From contig NZ_QYYA01000003.1 in assembly GCF_003597125.1 (NCBI RefSeq), forward strand, positions 312,603-376,602: 64,000 bases of DNA. Reading direction: 5' to 3'. The number at the start of each line of letters is the position of its first letter. The first letter of the stretch is position 1. Shown here in pieces: positions 45,542-53,860 of this stretch. Under the pieces are notes generated by a model that worked only from the letters and a program-made list of their open reading frames with translations, did no database searches and was not told the DNA's origin. The position numbers and the translations under genes are program-made. Origin of the DNA: Alcanivorax profundi (lineage in GTDB: Bacteria; Pseudomonadota; Gammaproteobacteria; Pseudomonadales; Alcanivoracaceae).

Positions 45542-45804
45542 GGAGCCTCTGAATAACGCCTTGCGTGCTCAGTCTTTCAGGCTGGTTCGCAATCTAGGCG
45601 CGATTTTGAAGTTGTATGTCCATCCATCGAAAAAGCGCAACAACGAGTGCGGGCCAGCCTGGAAGACCCGAAGGGCGCGGCCTGAAGCGCACATCTGTTG
45701 CGCCTTGCCTCTAGGAAAGGGAACCACCCTTACCGTCGAGACAAGACACAACAGCTGCACGCTTCATGCCACGCTGAGCATGCAAGGCGTTATTCAGAGG
45801 CTCC
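45542..45804. mobile_element. 263-bp MITE, IS5-like ends, CTAG target duplication
   Basis: The element begins GGAGCCTCTGAATAACGCC and ends with its reverse complement; the terminal inverted repeats are 31 bp with one mismatch (45542-45572 with 45774-45804). It is flanked by CTAG on both sides (45538-45541, 45805-45808), a 4-bp target duplication that fits the YTAR preference of IS5-group elements. The interior has no coding frame. It would be moved by a transposase encoded elsewhere. It fills most of the 420-bp spacer and ends 48 bp before the next gene. Confidence 0.85.
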
Positions 45805-45852
45805 CTAGGCCAATCATGGTATCAAGATGCATGGGAAAGCACGGAATCTCAC

Positions 45853-46263
45853 ATGGATAAAATGATGAAGTGGCGCTTGTGGATTTCCGCCATTGTGCTG
45901 TTGGTGGTACTGGCTGTGGCGTTTCATACCCTGGTTTGGCAGCGCCACCAGATCCCCGTGAGTGGAGTGCGCGTCACCACAGAAACCGGGGCAGAGGGGC
46001 AAGACTGGCTGATCTCCCTGTATGACCAGGGCCAGCAGCGCTGGCAGGCCAATGAGGAGGGTTATCGGTTGGTGATCGAACGCCTGGGGCAAGACGCGTT
46101 TGACCTGGATATCAGCTATCAAAATGGCGAAAGCCAGCGCCGTATTCGTCAGCGGGTACGACTCAACCCCGGTCTCACCCTGGTGGCAGCCTTTGGCCCG
46201 GACCAGCACAGCCATACGCCGCACAGGGTGCTCATCGATCGGCAAATCAGTGACAGCCCCTAG
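45853..46263 (+). CDS. Small membrane-anchored hypothetical protein
   Basis: 136-aa protein with one N-terminal transmembrane helix (about 8-26, LWISAIVLLVVLAVAFHTLV) and a periplasmic, basic C-terminal part with strand-like pattern. No family recognised. The MITE ends 48 bp upstream, so its original promoter may have been replaced or moved. Confidence 0.6.
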   Translation: MDKMMKWRLWISAIVLLVVLAVAFHTLVWQRHQIPVSGVRVTTETGAEGQDWLISLYDQGQQRWQANEEGYRLVIERLGQDAFDLDISYQNGESQRRIRQRVRLNPGLTLVAAFGPDQHSHTPHRVLIDRQISDSP

Positions 46264-46287
46264 CCTGTTTGCCCGGTGTCGTCACAG

Positions 46288-46314
46288 GCGGCGCCTTCAC
46301 TGAAGGACGCCGCC
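46288..46314. terminator. GC-rich hairpin between convergent genes
   Basis: GCGGCGCCTTC pairs with GAAGG-A-CGCCGC (one bulged A) around a 3-nt loop. It sits 20 bp before the MFS stop on the - strand. No T-run. Confidence 0.4.
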
Positions 46315-46334
46315 GTCGCTGATCATCGTGTCAC

Positions 46335-47945
46335 CTATCCCTGTGCTTCGGGGGCGGTTACCGCGCCCGGGATGGCGCCGTGCTGAGGCGCTGTTGACTC
46401 GGCAGCCCGTTCCCGGTGGCCTTCATCATCCGCAGGCGGTGCGCTGTTTCGCAACAGGATCGCCACCAATGCCGCAGTCCCGGCAAGAATCACCGCACCA
46501 ATGGCCGCATTGGTATGCAATGCCAGGTTGAAGGCCGTTTTGGCTGCGCTCATCAGTGTCTGCCCGGTCTCACCCGGTAGCTGGGCGGCGGCCCCCAGGG
46601 CTCCGCCAAGCGTATCCATGGCCGCCAGTGACAGGGTATCGGGCAGGTCTGCAGGCATGGCAACGCGCATATGTGTGCGGTACACCGCCGCACCGATACT
46701 GCCAATCACCGCGATTCCCAGAGCCATGCCAAGTTCCGTGGCGGTTTCCGAGGTTGCCGATGCTGCGCCGGCCTTGCGCGGCGGCGCGGCACTCACCACC
46801 ATGTCGGTGCCGAGAATCATCATGGGCATCACCCCGATCCCCATGATCGTCATGCCGGCAATCAAAAGCGGGATATCTGACGGATCCTCAACCGGCAGCA
46901 GCAGGACTAGCCCGAAGGCGGCCATCAGCAAGCCGAGACTGACCAGCTTTTGCCGTGAGACGCGCCCCACCAGGCGGGGGATCAGCAAGGACGCCACTGT
47001 CTGCACCACCGCCGGTGGCAGCATGACCAGGCCGGACTGCAACGGCGACAGATCCAGGACCCCTTGCAGATACTGAAACACCATCAGCCAGGCACCCGAG
47101 AGTGCCAGGATGGTCAGCATCATGGCGCCGACCGAGGTGCTGAACATCCGGTTGGCGAACAGGGTCATATCCAGCATGGGTTCTGCCAGCCGTCGTTGGC
47201 GGCGGGTAAAGGCCACGCCAATAATCAGGCCGAGTGCAATGGCGAGCAGCGGGAGCACAGTGATGCCATTGCGGGCCATGTCCTTGAGGCCGTAGATCAC
47301 GGCCAATACCATCGCCACGGACAGCAGGGCACTGGTCCAGTCCTGCCGTCCAGCCTCATCATCACGAAACTCTGGCAACAGCACGGGGCCGCAAATCAGC
47401 AGTAACAGCATCACGGGCACCCCGAGCAGGAATACCGAGCCCCACCAGAAATATTCCAGCAGGGCGCCGCCCACCAGAGGGCCGATGGCACTGCCGACTA
47501 TGAAGCCGGTCATCCACACGGTAATCGCCAGCGTCCGCTCCTGCTCCACCTGAAACATATTACGCAGTAGCGACAGGGTTGATGGCATCAGCGTGGCGCC
47601 CGCAATGCCGAGCACCGCACGGCTGGCAATCAGCATTTCGGCCGTGCTGGCAAAGGCGGCCAGTGCGGAAGCCGCCCCAAATGCGGTGGCCCCGGCCAAC
47701 AGCAGCTTGCGGCGGCCAATGCGGTCACCCAGGGTGCCCATGGTCACCAGAAAGCCGGCAATCATGAAACCGTAGATATCCAGTATCCACAGCAATTCCG
47801 CGCTGGTGGGCTGAAGGTCGGCACTCAGGTGCGGGGCGGCCAGATGCAAAACCGTCATGTCCAGTGCCAGCAACACGGTGGGTAACATCAGCACAGCCAG
47901 TCCCAGCCATTCACGGCGGGTGGCGGGTTTTTCAACGGGGGTCAT
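46335..47945 (-). CDS. MFS multidrug exporter, DHA2 (14-TM) type
   Basis: 536-aa inner-membrane drug:H+ antiporter with about 14 helices. It has the DHA2 hallmarks LDMTVLHLAAPHLSADL near the N-terminus (TM1), the loop motif GTLGDRIGRRKLLLAGATAF (motif A, about 70-90) and an RAVLGIAGATLMPSTLSLLR motif (about 108-127). QacA/EmrB/LfrA-like; substrates are probably cationic or redox-active compounds. The promoter carries a SoxR-type box, which points to induction by redox-cycling drugs. Transcribed alone. Confidence 0.92.
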   Translation of the reverse strand: MTPVEKPATRREWLGLAVLMLPTVLLALDMTVLHLAAPHLSADLQPTSAELLWILDIYGFMIAGFLVTMGTLGDRIGRRKLLLAGATAFGAASALAAFASTAEMLIASRAVLGIAGATLMPSTLSLLRNMFQVEQERTLAITVWMTGFIVGSAIGPLVGGALLEYFWWGSVFLLGVPVMLLLLICGPVLLPEFRDDEAGRQDWTSALLSVAMVLAVIYGLKDMARNGITVLPLLAIALGLIIGVAFTRRQRRLAEPMLDMTLFANRMFSTSVGAMMLTILALSGAWLMVFQYLQGVLDLSPLQSGLVMLPPAVVQTVASLLIPRLVGRVSRQKLVSLGLLMAAFGLVLLLPVEDPSDIPLLIAGMTIMGIGVMPMMILGTDMVVSAAPPRKAGAASATSETATELGMALGIAVIGSIGAAVYRTHMRVAMPADLPDTLSLAAMDTLGGALGAAAQLPGETGQTLMSAAKTAFNLALHTNAAIGAVILAGTAALVAILLRNSAPPADDEGHRERAAESTAPQHGAIPGAVTAPEAQG

Positions 47946-47983
47946 GGTCTCTCCAGGTCCTGCAAACGCAAAAGGTCATAGCG

Positions 47984-48014
47984 ACCCTAAATCCTCAACC
48001 AGACTTGAGGTCAA
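47984..48014 (-). promoter_or_regulatory. SoxR box in 19-bp-spacer promoter of MFS gene
   Basis: CCTCAA-N6-TTGAGG (47993-48010) has exactly the 18-bp arrangement of the soxS operator. On the - strand it lies between a -35 TTGACC (48009-48014) and a -10 TAGGGT (47984-47989) with a 19-bp spacer, the over-long spacing that MerR-family activators such as SoxR correct. The site starts 39 bp before the MFS start codon. No soxR gene lies in the window. Confidence 0.75.
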
Positions 48015-48235
48015 TAGTGCATTGTCTCAGTCAGCCGGTTAACAGACCGGCGTCGTGTTCAATTCGTTCAAGATTTTCTATTCATCATGATGCTGTCATG
48101 ACCGGAAGGGGGGAGGGCTGGAAGGGGCGTCGCCCGGCAAGCTCGACTGACCTGCGTTACATCGACAGGTAAGTGTCAGGCAGTGTGGCGGTTTGGCAGG
48201 TTGGCGCGGCGCTTGCGGCACTGTAAGCCTGAGTT

Positions 48236-48265
48236 CCCCCTCTTCACCGTCAGGCGAAGAGGGGG
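48236..48265. terminator. Strong hairpin downstream of OM barrel gene
   Basis: CCCCCTCTTC and GAAGAGGGGG form a perfect 10-bp stem with a 10-nt loop, about 36 bp beyond the barrel stop on the - strand. A second small stem GGCCG/CGGCC follows at 48267-48282. No T-run. The rest of the 356-bp spacer (47946-48301) holds the SoxR promoter and G-rich sequence without other signals. Confidence 0.45.
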
Positions 48266-48301
48266 CGGCCGAAGGAGCGGCCGGGCATGGTAGGTGTTTT
48301 G

Positions 48302-48814
48302 CTAGAACTGGAAGCGCAGTCCGGCACCGAACATGTCCACGTTCAGCTCGTTATCAAAACGCATGTATTCCGCGTAAACGTACAGTTTGTCCATGATATC
48401 AACGGTTGCACCCAGCCCGCCGAATGCATCTGTTGATGAATCATCATCATCGCCCAGAGGGTGCTTTACATCAAAATCGGTATTGGCGATCCCGCCTTTG
48501 CCATACAGCCCTACAGGCCCGAGTTCAAAGCTGAGCAGGCCTGCAAATGTCACGGCTCCGCCTTCGACCTTGGTGTTGTATTCACCTTCGATTTCACCGA
48601 AATCATAATATCCGACTTCTACGCCGACCAACTCGATAGGACGCCACCCAAGGAACAGGCCTCCCGTGGTATTGTCGTCATCGAATTTGACGTTTTCGAC
48701 TTCTTCATCAACGGCGGTGTTATATAGGCCTGCACCGATGTACACGCCAGCGGTAGATAATGGCGCCAGTGAGCACAGCGCGACACCTGCAATAAGTTGT
48801 TGTAGACGTTTCAT
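48302..48814 (-). CDS. Small outer-membrane beta-barrel protein
   Basis: 170-aa protein with a signal peptide (1-22, LSTAG) and a mature part of alternating strands ending LRFQF, with terminal Phe as needed for BAM recognition. It looks like an 8-stranded OmpA-like/OmpW-like barrel (VYIGAGLYNTAV; LGWRPIELVGVEVGYYDF; MDKLYVYAEYMRF). An acidic loop GDDDDSSTD (about 123) could bind cations. Function unknown. Own ribosome site GGGAGAG; single gene. Confidence 0.8.
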   Translation of the reverse strand: MKRLQQLIAGVALCSLAPLSTAGVYIGAGLYNTAVDEEVENVKFDDDNTTGGLFLGWRPIELVGVEVGYYDFGEIEGEYNTKVEGGAVTFAGLLSFELGPVGLYGKGGIANTDFDVKHPLGDDDDSSTDAFGGLGATVDIMDKLYVYAEYMRFDNELNVDMFGAGLRFQF

Positions 48815-48924
48815 TGTTATCTCTCCCTGATGGTTGGTCGTCGTCAGTATTACCCAGTTTGTGACAATTGTGTATGGGCGGCGTCACACAGCCAAGCCTG
48901 CCTATAAATGAAGGAATGACCGAA

Positions 48925-49497
48925 ATGCAGATCGCCAACACGGATTACGCTGGCATCATTTTCGATATGGATGGCACCCTGGTGGACTCCCGTCTGGATT
49001 TCACGTTGATTCGCCATGAACTGGACTGCCCGGAAGGGATCGGCGTGCTGGAATTTATCGATACCCTGCCGCGGGATCGGCAGCCCGCGGCCCGCGAGGT
49101 GGTGCTGCGCCACGAACGCAATGGGGCCATGAAGGCCCGCTGGATGCCTGGGGCAAAAGCCTGCCTGGAGCGGCTCGCCGCCAACGGTATTCCCACCGCC
49201 ATCCTGACCCGCAACGCCCGGGAAATTACCGCGCTGACTATCGAACGGTTGGGCATCCCGATCAGCCATTGGCTGGCCCGGGAAGACGCGCCCCCCAAAC
49301 CGGCGCCAGAGGGTTTGCTGTCCATCGCTGCAGACTGGCAAATGGCCCCCGCCACACTCGCTTATGTCGGGGATTTTAAATACGACCTGTTGGCTGCCAG
49401 AAACGCGGGCATGGTGGGTGTGTATTACAACGGTGACGGTCGCAATCTGCATGGCCATCTTGCTGATCGCATCATTCATCATTTCGACGAATTATGA
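48925..49497 (+). CDS. HAD-superfamily phosphatase
   Basis: 190-aa HAD subfamily IA hydrolase. Motif I FDMDGTLVDS (about 12-21) with the two catalytic Asp, motif II TRN (about 95), motif III Lys in PPKPAPEGLL (about 122) and motif IV YVGDFKYDLLAAR (about 145-157) are all present. Acts on a small phosphorylated metabolite such as phosphoglycolate or a sugar phosphate; the substrate is unknown. ATG 48925 is chosen because AAGGA lies 9 nt upstream; earlier ATGs are too close to it. Confidence 0.9.
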   Translation: MQIANTDYAGIIFDMDGTLVDSRLDFTLIRHELDCPEGIGVLEFIDTLPRDRQPAAREVVLRHERNGAMKARWMPGAKACLERLAANGIPTAILTRNAREITALTIERLGIPISHWLAREDAPPKPAPEGLLSIAADWQMAPATLAYVGDFKYDLLAARNAGMVGVYYNGDGRNLHGHLADRIIHHFDEL

Positions 49498-49556
49498 ACC
49501 GGCGTAGTGCCCGTTGAGGTTGGCACCGGTTCCGGGGATCGGCCCGGGGAAATTTC

Positions 49557-50207
49557 TTATCGGGGCAGCCGCAACATGGCCCAGTGCATGACGGAGCCGC
49601 CAGGCAAATAACCATGGTGAACAATCTCGAAACCGAAGCGTCGGTAAAGCGAGACATTGTTTTCGTTATGGGTGTCCAGGTAGGCGGGCAGCCCTTGTGA
49701 ATCCAGCGTCGCCAGGGTTGGGCGCAGCAGGGCGCTACCCAGACCTTGTCCATGCTTGTTGGGTTCAACGCCGAGAGCGGCAAGATAGTAGTGGGGTTCG
49801 GTAATGATGGACTTGTGCATCGCCTGCATAATGTCCAGTGCCTTCAGTTGCCTTAGCAAGGCCGCAGGGCCCTGACGCAGGCTGCCGCGAATCGCGCCGT
49901 AGCGAAGCAGATCCAGCAAGCCATAACGCATGGTGCCGGAGGGAGACCAGATGGCGGCACCGTCCTGGCCGTTGTCAGTGACGACAACCTCACCCTTGTT
50001 GTGGCCATGGGTCAGCATGTAGCGGAAGGTATACCAGCAGAGGGTCTCCCGTTTTTTATCATCGGGAAAAAAATAGACAAACAGCGGATCATGGAAAAAC
50101 GCCCGGCTCAACATGCTGGCCAGCGTATCCGTGTCGGGGTGTCGTGCAATTGCCATCGCCGTGTTCTTTTTCTCTTTGGGCCAATAAGGGCAGGACTTTC
50201 GCCTCAT
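49557..50207 (-). CDS. GNAT-family N-acetyltransferase
   Basis: 216-aa acyl-CoA-dependent acetyltransferase. The acetyl-CoA loop LGVEPNKHGQGLGSALLRP (about 148-166) has the Q-x-x-G-x-G pattern, followed by LDTHNENNVSLYRRFGFEIV, the usual C-terminal half. The N-terminal 17 residues are basic and may be extra; an internal ATG 51 nt downstream is an alternative start. Substrate unknown. Convergent with the HAD gene. Confidence 0.85.
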   Translation of the reverse strand: MRRKSCPYWPKEKKNTAMAIARHPDTDTLASMLSRAFFHDPLFVYFFPDDKKRETLCWYTFRYMLTHGHNKGEVVVTDNGQDGAAIWSPSGTMRYGLLDLLRYGAIRGSLRQGPAALLRQLKALDIMQAMHKSIITEPHYYLAALGVEPNKHGQGLGSALLRPTLATLDSQGLPAYLDTHNENNVSLYRRFGFEIVHHGYLPGGSVMHWAMLRLPR

Positions 50208-50278
50208 GGTAAGCCGGTTTCCTGTGGGGGGCGACTAGTGATGACAGATGTATACCCTGCGGTGCTGGGCGAGTGATA

Positions 50279-51313
50279 TTACAGGGCCAGGGCAATGCGA
50301 TTGCGGCCAGCGGATTTGGCGGAATAGAGCTTCTTGTCAGCGCAGCGTGTCAGGGCGTTGAGTTCCATGCCTTCCTGTTCGCCAAAACAGGCGATACCAC
50401 CACTCAAGGTCAGAGTGATGCTGTGCTCCCCAAAGGTCAGGGGGCTGGCCGCCAGTTGCTGGCGGATTTTCTCGGCCACCAGCAGTGCCTGGTCACCATC
50501 GGTATCCGGCAGTAACAGGCAGAATTCCTCTCCGCCAAGGCGTGCCGCCAGATCTGTTTTGCGGAGCCGCTGTTTCAGTAGTCTGGCCACATGCTGCAAT
50601 GCCTTGTCACCGGCCTCGTGGCCGTGCCGGTCGTTCACCTTCTTGAAGTAGTCCAGATCCAGGAGTACCAGCGACATGGGATTGTTCAGCCGTTGGTGCC
50701 GGGCTTGTTCGTACTCAAACCGGCTTTGCAGGTGCGCCCGATTAGGGAGCCCTGTTAGCACGTCCGAGTGCGCCAGTTTTACCAGCCGGCGTTCGCTCTG
50801 TTCACGGGTAATTTCATAGACATGCGAAAACGCCGTGAGACAAAGCGTGAGCACACCAATGTTGGCCAGAATCACCGGTTGCATGGCCTCCGGGTCATCA
50901 CCAAAGCGCCAAAAGAACAGCCCGGCGGCAATGGACATATAAATCACCGTCAGAACCAGCCCCTTGATCCTGCCCAGCAACAAGTGCGACACCATGGGAA
51001 TCAACAGCACCCAGACAAACACATTCATGGTGGAACGCGGCGAGGCCAGCGCCACCATCATCACACTGAAAAACGGGATCAGGTAGGCAAAGGCCCACAG
51101 TTCCAGCCGTTGGGTACGGCGAATATTGAAATACAGCACCACGGAGTAGGCGGCCATGATGAGCTCGGCAGCGGCGACGACCACATTGCCGCGGCCCAAA
51201 TTGATCCAGGCGAATAGCAGGCCACTGCTGAAGGTAATCAGCAGCAACGCAATCAGCAGGGACTTGCGGTACGGGCGCGCGAGTTCACGCTGCTGGCCAG
51301 GGTTGTTATACAT
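50279..51313 (-). CDS. Diguanylate cyclase (GGDEF) with membrane sensor
   Basis: 344-aa inner-membrane protein: about six helices (15-165) of an unclassified sensor region, a short helical linker and a GGDEF domain (about 185-344). The active-site motif is GGEEF, and the inhibitory site RxxD is kept as RKTD five residues before it, so this should be an active, feedback-inhibited c-di-GMP synthase. It could feed the Pel and curli systems of this region, though that link is inference. ATG 51313 is chosen; a TTG 63 nt upstream extends the frame. It starts inside the end of the damaged desaturase frame. Confidence 0.9.
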   Translation of the reverse strand: MYNNPGQQRELARPYRKSLLIALLLITFSSGLLFAWINLGRGNVVVAAAELIMAAYSVVLYFNIRRTQRLELWAFAYLIPFFSVMMVALASPRSTMNVFVWVLLIPMVSHLLLGRIKGLVLTVIYMSIAAGLFFWRFGDDPEAMQPVILANIGVLTLCLTAFSHVYEITREQSERRLVKLAHSDVLTGLPNRAHLQSRFEYEQARHQRLNNPMSLVLLDLDYFKKVNDRHGHEAGDKALQHVARLLKQRLRKTDLAARLGGEEFCLLLPDTDGDQALLVAEKIRQQLAASPLTFGEHSITLTLSGGIACFGEQEGMELNALTRCADKKLYSAKSAGRNRIALAL

Positions 51314-52367
51314 GGGCCGCCATGATTGGTATTCGGAATGGGCAGCATTGTCGCCTGAAAATTGAACAAAAGCCAAGGGTAACCCTGAAGATCCAAGGTT
51401 GTTCCGGCACTCCGGGCCAACCGGATTTCAGAAGTGTTGAGGATTCAGGGGCGGGACACCGGTGGGGGTGAGAGTGGAAAGTCACCGGCATGACGATGGC
51501 ACTGCACGGGAGAGCTGGGCGAGTCTTTACGGCGTTTATTGTCGAGCGGCGCCAGCGATTGCGAATCAGGTTGGCCACGGCATTGGCCCCCGCCACAATG
51601 CCGAACACCGCCAGCGGTGAAAACGGCACATAAAACGAAATCGGAATGGCCACCAGCGCGGCCGCCAGCGGCCAGGCAATATAGTCTTTCGCCACCTGAC
51701 GCCAGATCTTGTAGCCGATCCGCTTCAGCAGGGGTTTGAAATCCGAGAAGGTGTTTTTGCCTTTCAGGTGATCATCAATGGCCTGTTCGTGCAGCGCCAC
51801 CCCTTCTTCAAACAGCAACATCAACAGAATGAAGTACACCGGTTGCAGCAGGTAGGCGGGTTTCCACGGTTGCATGGGGGTGACCCGCATGATGCCGTAG
51901 CCCACATCCAGATCCTTCTCCAGCACATTGGTCCAGGTGTGGTGCACCACATTGTGCGAATGCATCCAGCGGTCCGACGGGCTCATGGTGTCCCACTCCC
52001 AGGTGTTGGACTGGATCTCCGGGTCTTTCATCCAGTCCCATTGGGCGTGCAGCACGTTATGGGCGATCTCCATGTTTTCCAGAATCTTGGCAATGCCGAG
52101 CATGAAGGTACCCAGCCCAAGCAGGGACAGCATGATCGGCCAGAGCGCCAGCGCATGCCCCCAGGCCGGCAGGAAAAACAGCGAGGCATAAATCACGAAA
52201 CGGGCGCTCACTGCCAGGGTGCGCTGGGTCTTGATGACCTTGAGAATATAGGCCCGGTCCCGTTCGCCGCGGTCATCGAATACCTCATCGCGAATGGCAT
52301 CCAGCTCGCGGCCAAATTCCTCGATTTGTTCGTCGGTCAGGTCGACCGGGTATTGGTGGGTTCGCAT
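51306..52367 (-). pseudogene. Membrane fatty-acid desaturase, 3'-truncated
   Basis: The frame starts as a normal membrane desaturase: four hydrophobic helices, His box 1 (HNVLH, about residue 106) and His box 2 (HSHNVVHH, about 143). Similarity stops after ANAVANLIRN (near 51558 in the window); the remaining about 84 residues are Arg/Pro/Ser-rich with no hydrophobic or His-box character. The third box (HxxHH), usually about 40-60 residues further, is absent in all frames, so a di-iron site cannot form. The ferredoxin reductase partner gene stands 10 nt upstream, intact. A recent deletion or rearrangement of the 3' end is likely. Confidence 0.75.
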
Positions 52368-52377
52368 TATTCTTCCC

Positions 52378-53496
52378 TCACAAATCCAGTTCGCAATCCC
52401 CTGCAGCGGCACAGATACAGGTCTGCACAATGCTGCCCGCTTCGTTCAATACCTCGCCGGTACGCAGATCGCGCACACAGCCAGACACCAGCGTGGTGTT
52501 ACAGGTATGGCAGATGCCCATGCGGCAACCGTGGGGCGGATTCATGCCCGCCTCCTCGGCGACTTTCAGTAGCGGGGTGTCGCTGTCGCCCTCGGCATCC
52601 ACACCGCTTTGGGCAAAGCGCACCTTGCCGCCCACGGCATCGGCGGGAATCTCGGTAAAGGGCGCGCGGAAGCGTTCAATATGCAGGTTGCGGCTGCAAC
52701 CGGCCTGTTCGAAACACTGCTCCACGGCTTCCAGCAGGGAAGGCGGGCCGCAGGCATAGACATCCCGCTCTTTCCAGTCCGGGCACAGGGCGTCCAGTTG
52801 GGCGGCGGAAAAGCGCGCATTGCCGGGATGATTTTCCTCGCGGGTGTACAACAGGTGCAGGTGATAGCGATCGTATTGCGCGGCCATCTCTCGCAGCTGT
52901 TTGCCCAGCACCACATCGAATTCATGGGGCGCGTAGTGCAGGTGGCAGGTATCTGGCAGACGTTCCTGGGCAATCAGGCTGTTCACCATGCTGAAGGCCG
53001 GGGTAATGCCGCTGCCGGCGGTAATGAACAACGGATGAATATGCTGCGCGTCGGGCAGGTAAAAATCCCCCTGGGGCAGCCCGATGGGCAGGTAGTCACC
53101 CACCTTGATATTGCGAACGATGTGGTGGGATATGGTGGCCTTGTCGATGGCCTTTACCGTAATGGTAAAGCAGTCGTCGTAGCGCTGCGGCGCAGAGGAA
53201 ATCGTATAGGTGCGGGTGTAGTGCTTGCCGTTGGCAGGAATCCCCACACGTACATGCTGGCCGGCCCGGTGGCCACGCCAGTTGAGGCCGGGGCGCAAGG
53301 TCAGGGTGCGGGCATCGCGGGTTTCATCCCATACCTTGACCACGCGGGCCTGCATCTTGTGGGTGGTCCATAACGGATTCACCAGCTCCAGGTAATGGGA
53401 GGTACGCAACGGCCAGGCGAAATAATCGGTCAGGGTACTCAGGCGAGACCAGATGGAGGGAGAGCCCCCTGGCACAGGCTGGGTGGGTTGACGCAT
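52378..53496 (-). CDS. Ferredoxin reductase with C-terminal 2Fe-2S domain
   Basis: 372-aa electron-transfer protein: FAD-binding barrel (about 50-155, HYTRTYTISSAP), NAD(P)-binding domain (about 160-270, ITAGSGITPAFSMVNSLI and YACGPPSLLEAV) and a plant-type ferredoxin (about 290-372) with cluster ligands in GCRMGICHTCNTT and a last Cys in TCICAAAG. Such proteins supply electrons to membrane desaturases, and the pair resembles Rv3230c-DesA3 of mycobacteria and the oxidoreductase-desaturase pair of pseudomonads. ATG 53496 follows AGAGGAA. Its usual partner here is truncated. Confidence 0.92.
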   Translation of the reverse strand: MRQPTQPVPGGSPSIWSRLSTLTDYFAWPLRTSHYLELVNPLWTTHKMQARVVKVWDETRDARTLTLRPGLNWRGHRAGQHVRVGIPANGKHYTRTYTISSAPQRYDDCFTITVKAIDKATISHHIVRNIKVGDYLPIGLPQGDFYLPDAQHIHPLFITAGSGITPAFSMVNSLIAQERLPDTCHLHYAPHEFDVVLGKQLREMAAQYDRYHLHLLYTREENHPGNARFSAAQLDALCPDWKERDVYACGPPSLLEAVEQCFEQAGCSRNLHIERFRAPFTEIPADAVGGKVRFAQSGVDAEGDSDTPLLKVAEEAGMNPPHGCRMGICHTCNTTLVSGCVRDLRTGEVLNEAGSIVQTCICAAAGDCELDL

Positions 53497-53679
53497 AACG
53501 GTTCCTCTTTCGTTGTCATTATCTGAGGTGTCGCTTGCCCGGTGGGCCGGGCCGGCAGCGGGCTGCCATGTTCCGTTGTAGTCTTGTGTTAATGCGGGCG
53601 CATGCCCGTTTTTGAGTATCCTCCCGGTGGTGGCCAGGAATCCAAGGTTTGTACCGAATCTGTACGTAACACCACGGCA

Positions 53680-53717
53680 GCAATACATAACCTGCCCGAT
53701 GTGAACAAGTGTTTACA
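53680..53717 (-). promoter_or_regulatory. DesT/FadR-type operator over desaturase promoter
   Basis: TGTGAACA-AG-TGTTTACA (53700-53717) is an 8-bp inverted repeat with one mismatch. Its core GTGAAC-N4-GTTTAC has the spacing of the DesT operator reported for P. aeruginosa (GTGAAC-N4-GTTGAC, from memory). On the - strand it covers a -35 TTGTTC, with a 17-bp spacer to TATTGC (53680-53685), so a bound repressor would block the reductase-desaturase operon. It lies in the 364-bp divergent spacer 53497-53860. Confidence 0.55.
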
Positions 53718-53860
53718 AGACTAAAATGAATCCCTTCTGCCTGTCTACCCCCTGCGGTGTTCAAGGGGGGGGGCGACGGGCGGGAAATTGGCATGATCTG
53801 CTGTCAATAAAGCGGCACAAGCGTGCTAGTGTCTGCGCTCGTGAAATGAAGGAGTCCCTA

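Noticed and set aside
45542..45804. Complete insertion sequence
   Set aside because: The interior is too short and has no transposase frame; only MITE status is supported.
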